NCBI GenBank assembly: GCA_003971905.1 | Contig: RSEE01000108.1 | Span: forward strand, 62,001 to 126,000 | DNA from: Moniliella sp. 'wahieum' | Taxonomy: Eukaryota; Basidiomycota; Moniliellomycetes; Moniliellales; Moniliellaceae | Reading direction: 5' to 3' | Length of the DNA stretch: 64,000 nucleotides | Part shown: one piece after another, positions 57,512 to 64,000 of the stretch | How the letters are laid out: each line of letters begins with the position of its first letter | Position numbering within the stretch: the first letter of the stretch is position 1 | Notes under the pieces: model-generated | Databases searched by the model: none | What the model was told of the DNA's origin: nothing | The model's input: the letters and a program-made list of their open reading frames with translations, nothing else | Translations under genes and position numbers: made by a program

Positions 57512-58041
57512 ATGTCTGCCTGGGGTACGTTGCTCTCCACCAGCCTTGCTGCCGCCCGCGGCCCACCGCACGCCTGACCCTTCCCCCGCCCGGCCCACCA
57601 GACCAGGACGTCAAGATCGGCTACAAGACCCGCCCCTCGGGCAGCGGCACCACCGCCTCCCAGAACGCCTACGAGCGTGGCCGCGCCGCCGGCGCCATCA
57701 CCGACAACAACCGCAAGACCGCCGCTGGCCACAACAAGGGCCACGAGGGTGTGGACCACGCACGCCTGGCCAAGCTGGACCGCGACAACGAAGTCACGGC
57801 GCCTCCCAAGGTGGCGCCCAGCGTGGGCAAGGCCATTGGCCAGGCGCGTCAGGCCAAGGGCTTGAACCAAAAGGAGCTCGGCACCAAGATCAACGAAAAG
57901 CCCCAGGTGATTGGCGACTACGAGTCGGGCCGCGCCGTGCCCAATCCGCAAATCCTGGCCAAACTCGAGCGTACGCTCGGGGTCAAGCTGCGTGGCAAGG
58001 ACATTGGTGCGCCCCTCGGCGGACCCAAGAAGAAGGCCTAA
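57512..58041 (+). CDS. MBF1: Multiprotein-bridging factor 1
   Basis: Two exons: 57512-57524 and 57602-58041, with a 77-bp intron (donor GTACGT) after only 13 coding bases. The protein is 150 residues: [20 protein letters not shown], then the MBF1 N-terminal domain ([32 protein letters not shown]). The Cro/C1-type HTH follows ([62 protein letters not shown]). It bridges transcription activators and TBP, and in yeast also suppresses frameshifting at stalled ribosomes. The frame is intact throughout. Confidence 0.96.
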
Positions 58042-59251
58042 ACGTATCGTGGGCATCTCCCCCTCGTGGGAAGACCTTGCTCTCAACCACTTTGCATGAC
58101 CGTATAAAGTTTTGCCTCTCACAAACTGTCCGACCCTGGCTCGGAAAGTATGGGCCTGTTATGTTACCAAGGCAGCGATTGCGGTCAACCACCCAATACT
58201 AGTCCATGTACTGCCATCTGTGGCAGAATCAAACCAATCGAACCGGTTGTAAGCGTGCGACGTATCCTCTTTCAGGGTAGCTCGCTCGTACAGCGATGAC
58301 TTCAACTCCTCTACCGAGCGCTGGGTTCACTTGTCCTTTCGCAACCTCATAATTTCGAGGGTGCAATTGCATCTTAGGTGACAGCGAGGACAGGGGACCT
58401 ACTGCTGCATTCGTATCATTTACAGAGCTTAGACTTGGGACCTACTGATGCACCATCATATCATTCATCGAGCGGGACGTACTGCAAACAGCGTTCTTCC
58501 AGCTCGGGCACAGTCGGCTCGTCTCCCCCGCAAGCGCCATGGGTTCGGTGGGGGAGGCTACAGGAGCCGCTTGGTGCGGTCACGTATGGGCGGCATTGCG
58601 TAGCTCCTCGCCGCTGAGGGTGAGGCCCTTGTACGACGCGCCACAGGAACAGGGTAAGGCGCGGTGGGAGCAGCGTAGGGCGCAGCAGAACCATGAAATG
58701 GCACTGCAGGTGGGACATACATCGCACTGGGCTAAGGGGAGGGTAAGGCGCGGCTGGAGCGCGAGCCGAGCCGGTGCCGGCACAGGCAGTGCAAGAAGTG
58801 GATCGGGTGCCACAGAGCTTAACGACGACGGGTTGCCCATGTTGGACATCGCCATGGCCTGCAACGTGCATAGATTGAATATACAAGACCACACCATCCT
58901 TCTTATTTTCCACCTCGCCAAATCTGCTGGAGACGTCTATGAGGAAAAGAGGCAGATCATAGAGATGTACTTTTGATGCCCTCAAGGGACGAAGAACATA
59001 CGACCACCCGTGCGTGTCGGTAGCAAAGATGCATGTGAAACATATCAGATCCCGTAGATCCGGGCCCACAGGAGGGGAGAGGGGAGGGGGGATGCAACAG
59101 ACCCGAGTGTGCACGGGATCAACATGCATGCTACGATGGTAGACACTGCCAGCTCCAGCACGCGGTGCCATAGGGGTGGCTCTCCTCCAAGTCGTCGAAG
59201 CAAAAAAGCAAGGGTGCCAGCTGTGATGTCGCACGTGCAGCAACGATGCGT
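58042..59251. other. 1.2-kb region between convergent MBF1 and RPL27
   Basis: Two imperfect copies of CTACTGATGCA/CTACTGCTGCATTCGTATCATTCA-like sequence occur at about 58399-58470. Frames of up to about 145 codons on + (58539-58976) and longer ones on - show no recognised domain and overlap each other, so I do not call a gene. Confidence 0.45.
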
Positions 59252-59652
59252 TTAGAAGCGGAGGGGCGTGAAGAACCAACGGTTTGCCAGTCAGGTAGCG
59301 CTCCCGAAAAGCTTCTTGACAGCCTTCGTCTTCTTGGCAGCAGCTCCTTGAGAGCATCGGCAGTCACAACGCCCTTGAGGCCCTCGAGCTCGAGAGCGTA
59401 GCGAGTAGGCATCAGGTGGTTGTAGTTGACCGCCTTGACAAACGGCTTGACCTTGCTGCGGCGCGACACCTTCTTGGCATCCATGGCCTTGGTCACCTTG
59501 CGAGGGTAGCGCTCAATGCCAGCGACGAGAACGTGGGGGTAAGGACGCTCCTTGGTCCCGTCGTCGTGCTGCTTGATAACGACGACTTTCTTGCCAGCCT
59601 GACGGCCGTGGAGGACAAGGGCAACCTTACCGGGCTTGTAGATGCGAGCCAT
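59252..59652 (-). CDS. RPL27: 60S ribosomal protein L27 (eL27)
   Basis: Starts [40 protein letters not shown], then [56 protein letters not shown]. Past this the translation drifts. Single bases are missing near 59345 (GG), 59304 (GGGG) and 59284 (AAAA), after which the normal end [16 protein letters not shown] is obtained, stopping at 59252. About 135 residues, the usual length. Three losses in 60 bp, all in identical-base runs, are a clear error signature. Divergent from RPS23. Confidence 0.96.
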
Positions 59653-60346
59653 TTGTGCTGGACGGGGCAAAAGAGTCAGTCGACGCTGCTTCCCAAGGAC
59701 ACGGGCATGCGGCGCAGCAGCAACCGCGGGACGGCGGGGGAGGGGCACGAGCAAGCGGCACGCGCCCGGACCGCATGTGTCCCGAGCGCAGGCAACCCAC
59801 TTCGGCCCCCAACAGGCGCTCTCGCTACTCACCTTGAGTACAACGGGAAAGTTGGCGTGGCAAACCTGGAGGCTCGTGGCTGCCCAATTGGTCCAACGCG
59901 GAAATTCGGGCGCCCGAGCGACACTAGTGGCGTGCGCCGCAAACCCCGGCACGTGCACCGCACCGCCCAGCACCGGGCAGTGTGTTTTGTTGCAACGCAG
60001 AAATGTGCCGCAGCACAACTCCAACCTTAGGGTTGGCCGGTCCTTTCTGTCGGCAGCGCAGCGCGCGTCCGCTTGCCCCAGACGCCACCGGTCAACAAGT
60101 GAGTACCTGTGCCGACGTGTTGCTTCCGCCGCCGCTGCTCGCTGGACCCGTCCCTGTCCTGCTCCTCTTCGGCCTCGCTGTGTTGTGCCGGGAGCGGACA
60201 ATTCTCGGGCGCGAGGAGAAGGAGCAGGAGGAGAAGAGGGGGACGGAGAAGAGGAGGAAGAAGGAGGAGCGCGCAAGGGACCTTACTTTTGCCAGCCATG
60301 CCCTCCGCGCGACGCTAACCCTGCCTCTTGTCTCTTGTGCAGCAAC
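59653..60346. promoter_or_regulatory. Bidirectional RPL27/RPS23 promoter region
   Basis: 694 bp between start codons, with AGGGTT at 60029-60034 (TTAGGGTTGG) and AACCCT at 60317-60322 (CTAACCCTGC). The sequence CTCTTGTGCAG just before the RPS23 ATG looks like a 3' splice site, so a 5'-UTR intron is likely. A Glu-coding GAGGAG tract around 60210-60265 is probably not translated. Confidence 0.5.
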
Positions 60347-60845
60347 ATGGGTAAGCCTAGTGGCCTGAACGCAGCGCGCAAGCTGCACACGACCCGTCGT
60401 GAGAACAAGTGGGCCGACAAGGCGTGGAAGAAGCGTGCGCTCGGCAACTTTTACAAGTCCTCTCCACCGCTGGCTCGTCCCAGGCCAAGGGCATCGTGCT
60501 TGAGAAGGTGGGTGTGGAGGCGAAGCAGCCCAACTCGGCTATTCGCAAGTGTGTCCGTGTTCAGCTCATCAAGAACGGCAAGAAGGTCGCTGCGTTTGTG
60601 CCCCACGACGGTTGCCTGAACTTTGTCGATGAGAACGACGAGGTGCTCATTGAGGGTTTCGGCCGCAAGGGCAAGGCCAAGGGTGACATTCCCGGTGTGC
60701 GCTTCCGTGTGATCAAGGTATCGGGTGTCGGTGCGTATCCTTGAGTTTCCCTTTTTTCTTTCTTGGACGATCGATTACTGACAGTTGACCTTGAATAGGC
60801 CTCTACGCCCTCTTCCGCGAGAAGAAGGAGAAGCCCCGTTCATAA
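60347..60845 (+). CDS. RPS23: 40S ribosomal protein S23 (uS12)
   Basis: Two exons: 60347-60730 and 60799-60845, with a 68-bp intron (donor GTGCGT). Starts [39 protein letters not shown]. After one lost base near 60463 it continues [59 protein letters not shown], with the decoding-centre loop KQPNSAIRK. The intron splits the Gly codon of KVSGVG, and the end is [14 protein letters not shown]. uS12 lines the decoding centre. Divergent from RPL27. Confidence 0.97.
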
Positions 60846-61135
60846 AGGCTTTTCCCTGGCTCTCGATGTTTTCCTTTTGCCTTCTCTTGGTCTCCCGACC
60901 CCCGGAGGCTTAAGGTCGACCCCCCCCCCCAGGCACTCGGGCGCTCGATGGCTGCCCTGGTTTCTCAAAATCTATGCGAACCGCCCCCAGTTTTCTTCGT
61001 CGTAGGGATGCATCCTTAGCCCACAGGACGAATCAATCGGTAGAGTGGATAGATAGTATTTTACGTTGATAGAACGCCAAGGGTCGCAGCGGCACAACAC
61101 CGCACAGGTGATCTCCGCCCCATGCATTGGCCATT
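60846..61135. other. Convergent spacer between RPS23 and the carnitine carrier
   Basis: 290 bp with a C run at 60921-60931. No features. Confidence 0.5.
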
Positions 61136-62130
61136 TCACCAGAGCTGGTTCATCAAAGCGAGGGAATACTCGACACCAACAAACGTGGCAGCGTTGGCCG
61201 GGAACGCACGCGCCATGGCTGGCCAAAAGCCCCGGAACAGGGCGCGGACGCCGTCGGCAGCGACGGTTTTGCGAATACAATCGGCAAAACCAGTGTATGT
61301 TCCGGGTGGGGCGCCCTGGATGCGCGACTTGATCACATCTGGTGGCATGGCCAAGGACCACATGGCCATCCCGGCCGTGCCACCGGCCAGAATGACATGG
61401 AGCAAGCTGAGTGATTCGCCTGGTTTCGCCCCGCTGGGAGTCAAGCAAGTTTTGATGGACTCGTAGGCGCAGAAGTAGGCCGCGCTGCCGGGACCGTCGC
61501 GGGCCAAGGTGGCGCCTGTGCCGCGGAAGATGGAGCGCAAGCCGCCCTCGGCATACAACTGTTTCAACACATCCCCCACCCCGTTGTACTGCGGTCCATG
61601 TGCACTTTGGCCCTGCAGCTGCAGCAGCACCTTGACCCGTTCCGCCGGGCCCGTGGCCAGCGTCGTCGGCACCGCACTGAAGAATCCGGCAAAGGCAAGC
61701 TCGGGCAAGGTCAAGGTTGGGTCCGCGCGATTGGGCGTCGCGGCATAGACCAGTTTCTTGCCCATGTCGTACGACCAAAAGGACAAGGCAAAGATGGGCG
61801 TGACCCCCAAGAAGGGAGGAAGCATGCCCCGATACAACCTACCCAGGCAAAGGTCAGATCATGGAAACCAGTACGCAGCCGCACTCACGCTCACGCATAC
61901 GTACCCACGCACCCCATCCGCCGCAATCGTCTTCTTCACCACGTCCAGCGCGCCGGTATATGTGCCGGGCGGGCGGTCTGCAGGCGGGTCTTGGTCAGGT
62001 CAAACGGTTGGCCGACCAGCACGGCGGCCATGCCCCCAACTCCGCCAGAGAGGAAGGATTTGATCGGGTCCGTGTCGCCCCGCTGCTCCTCGTACGAAAC
62101 GGACACGTCCTCGACGGATGGGTCGGACAT
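61136..62130 (-). CDS. CRC1: Mitochondrial carnitine/acylcarnitine carrier
   Basis: Two exons: 61905-62130 and 61136-61838, with a 66-bp intron (donor GTACGT). Starts MSDPSVEDVSVSYEEQRGD. It has three mitochondrial-carrier repeats: SFLSGGVGGMAAVLVGQPFD LTKTRLQ, GFFSAVPTTLATGPAERVKV LLQLQG, and AGGTAGMAMWSLAMPPDVIK SRIQGAPPGTYTG. Each has the PX[DE]XX[KR] signature. The combination GPAERVKVLLQ with the third-repeat wording fits the carnitine/acylcarnitine branch (yeast Crc1) in the inner membrane. One base is missing near 61970 (a C in the first repeat, PPGTYTGALDVVKK). Ends FVGVEYSLALMNQLW. Confidence 0.88.
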
Positions 62131-62783
62131 GATGGAGGCACCAGGCGCAGAGCGGGTGCGGCGACGAGGTAGATAGGATGGGTTAAACCAACGCGCAATC
62201 TTTTCTTCGGTGGATTCAGGGTTCTGGAAGCAATCATCAATCATCGATTAATCATCACATCAACGGGTCGATCATCGAGATCATCGATGGCTCAGAGTCC
62301 GGCGGGTTTGGAACGTTCATTAATTTATCTCATCCCGGCAATTTCGCCTGGCCTACACCGTCTCTCACAGCTGCCTGTGGCCTCTAGGCCACAACAGACG
62401 GGGGGGCAAGAGAGCAGCCGAGAGACACGTCGGATCGACCATTTGCATCAATCCTTTCCGGTGAAGGGGGGCATCCGGGTTCACCTTGAACGTTCAACGA
62501 ACGAACGAACGAGCTAACGAACGTGATGGATGATCCAAGCATCACAAGAGCGAGCTAAGCGCTAACAACGAGCAAAACGGAGGGCCAGTACGCCAAGCAG
62601 GCGGGAGAGGAATCTGGTATGGGTACAATGGGCGCATCGTGCGCAGCGACAATAACAGAGCAAAAGGATGGGGGGGTGGGGGGGGAGGGGGGGTGCAAGC
62701 GAGGTAAAAAGGTCGTCCATGGTTTTTGGTTGTAGTTCGAGTGCAAAAGAAAAGCTCAAAGCTCAATGCTCAAAACCCAAAGC
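62131..62783. other. Intergenic region with ATCATCGAT and AACG repeats
   Basis: 653 bp between the CRC1 start and the phosphatase stop. It holds ATCATCAATCATCGATTAATCATC-like units near 62230-62290, (AACG)n at 62490-62522, and AGCTCAA heptamers at 62745-62790 running into the phosphatase 3' end. No gene recognised. Confidence 0.5.
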
Positions 62784-64000
62784 TCAAAGCTTGGCGCGCT
62801 CAGGCAGGCGGTCGTGGAGGAGAATGACGTTGACCGTGATGTCGTCCCGGTACCGGCGCGATTCCGGCGACGGGATGGCCAACAAACCTGAGACGCGCTC
62901 GCGATGGGCACCGCCGAGCGCATTGCGGATCAGGTGGGTGGATAAGTTGTCGTCGGCAAAAGTAAATGTTTGGTCTGCCTTGGAAGGAGGCGTCAAGGGG
63001 TTGCTCCCTGTCTGGGCAGGTGGGAGGAGGGGGAGACGCCGTGATTGGGACCATGAAGGACATGAGCCAAGAGAGATGTCGTCTTCACATCCCCTTTAAG
63101 CCCAGCCAGGTGGCCAGCAACCAACGCCCCCACCTCGTCGTTGGACAGCATGTCCCACAACCCATCGGTGGCCATGACAATGAAGCGCAGCTCCTTCCTC
63201 CCCCGCCGGTCAGACGAAGGAGTTAAGGGCGGCAAGTGCTGTACCTGGACAAGCGGCTCAGGGGTGACATAAGGCGGGGTACGCAGCAAACTCGGAATCC
63301 GCCGCGCCTCAGCCACACCTCCCGGCACAAACGCATTGTAAAGGCGCTCCTGCAGGGATCGATCCCATTTATAACCGCATCTCCAAACGCCCGTGTAGGT
63401 TCCAGACCGCCAAGAACCCGGCCACGCATGATGACCTGGTCCGCTTCTTGAGGCGGGTGCTCAGCACGCATGCGCGCTACCTCGGACGGGTTCCGGCCGG
63501 TCTGGTCCGTTGACAGCGGCTCAAACACCCATGTTTGCGAGCTGGGATTCCAGAACCCACCGATCGCACGCGAGTCGCCCGTACAAGCCACATATACGTT
63601 TCCCCGTGCCGAGTCAATGTAGGTCAGCAAGGCACAGGAACCATTCATCGCGGGTCGCAAAGCATCGTACGCAGCTTGTTGTCGCTCCGCTAGGGTGGGA
63701 CCAGACGGCGGAGTGGTCCCCCCCAATAATCTGGCAAAGCGGCTCACACTGGTCGCCTCCGTCGGCGGCGCCGAGGACGAAGCGGATACAATATGCTGCT
63801 GGGAGGTAGTGTGTATTGGACAAGGCAGCCACCAGTAGCTCGTACTCATGCAGCAGCTCGACCGGGGTCGAGCAGATTTCTTTATCTAAATTGGCAAACG
63901 CTTTCCTCAATGCCATCTCGACCAAACTTGGGTCGGCATCAAGGGCAACGTTAGGATAGGTCGGGGCTGCACCGTTGGATGAGAGGAAGGCTTGCCGCCC
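62784..64000 (-). CDS. PP2C-type protein phosphatase, Ptc5/PDP-like, C-terminal part
   Basis: N-terminus lies beyond the right edge. Visible are LVEMALRKAFANLDKEI, PAMNGSCALLTYIDSARGNV YVACTGDSRAIGG (metal-site GDSR), YKWDRSLQERLYNAF, TPPYVTPEPLVQ, RFIVMATDGLWDMLSNDEV (metal-binding Asp), and the end TFADDNLSTHLIRNALGGAH, IPSPESRRYRDDITVNVILL. The TPPYVTPEP and NLSTHLIRNALGG stretches are typical of Ptc5 and mammalian pyruvate dehydrogenase phosphatase, which act in mitochondria. Frame breaks near 63740, 63385 and 62998. No intron was needed in the visible part. Confidence 0.87.

Noticed and set aside
58539-58976. 145-codon frame as a gene
   Set aside because: Overlaps a longer frame on the other strand, has no domain features and no splice or promoter context.

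Overview
The window is nuclear DNA from a GC-rich fungus, most probably a basidiomycete. The evidence is short spliceosomal introns (about 57-206 bp) with a strong preference for the donor GTACGT, dense genes on both strands, and a set of typical fungal orthologues. I cannot name the genus. No tRNA, rRNA, CRISPR array or bacterial-style operon was seen.

Layout from left to right: the start of a GMC oxidoreductase (-, cut by the window edge); a PWWP/AT-hook/integrase-binding-domain-like chromatin protein (+); an ornithine cyclodeaminase/mu-crystallin family enzyme (-); RPL21 (-) and RPS9 (+) head to head; eIF2-beta (-) and a tail-anchored thioredoxin (+) head to head; PEX6 (-); RPS11 (-) and RPS12 (+) head to head; a NUFIP/Rsa1-like snoRNP factor (+); a forkhead protein (-) facing ILV6 (+); a poorly conserved stretch with an unrecognised coding relic; MCM7 (-); a young Ty1/copia LTR element (32706-37490); a DEK_C/SWIB protein (+); a large, probably mitochondrial, unrecognised protein (+); cytochrome c peroxidase (-); a compact LTR element without coding capacity (46647-48042); THO2 (+); PRP19 (-) facing MBF1 (+); RPL27 (-) and RPS23 (+) head to head; a mitochondrial carnitine/acylcarnitine carrier (-); and a PTC5/PDP-like PP2C phosphatase (-, cut by the right edge).

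Most genes are housekeeping: translation (RPL21, RPS9, RPS11, RPS12, RPL27, RPS23, eIF2-beta), RNA processing and export (THO2, PRP19, NUFIP-like), replication (MCM7), chromatin and transcription (PWWP protein, SWIB protein, forkhead, MBF1), mitochondria (ILV6, CCP1, CRC1, PTC5-like, the large unknown) and peroxisomes (PEX6). Three ribosomal-protein pairs are divergent, and each shares an intergenic region with AGGGTT/AACCCT boxes. CACGTG boxes recur in other promoters.

The assembly carries many one- or two-base indels inside indispensable genes, mostly missing bases in short homopolymers. These look like uncorrected sequencing errors, so host coding regions are given as whole loci with frame breaks noted. 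The two most unusual items are the non-coding LTR element, which has perfect 240-bp repeats, a 5-bp target duplication and end sequences resembling those of the copia element nearby, and the LEDGF/HRP2-like PWWP protein.
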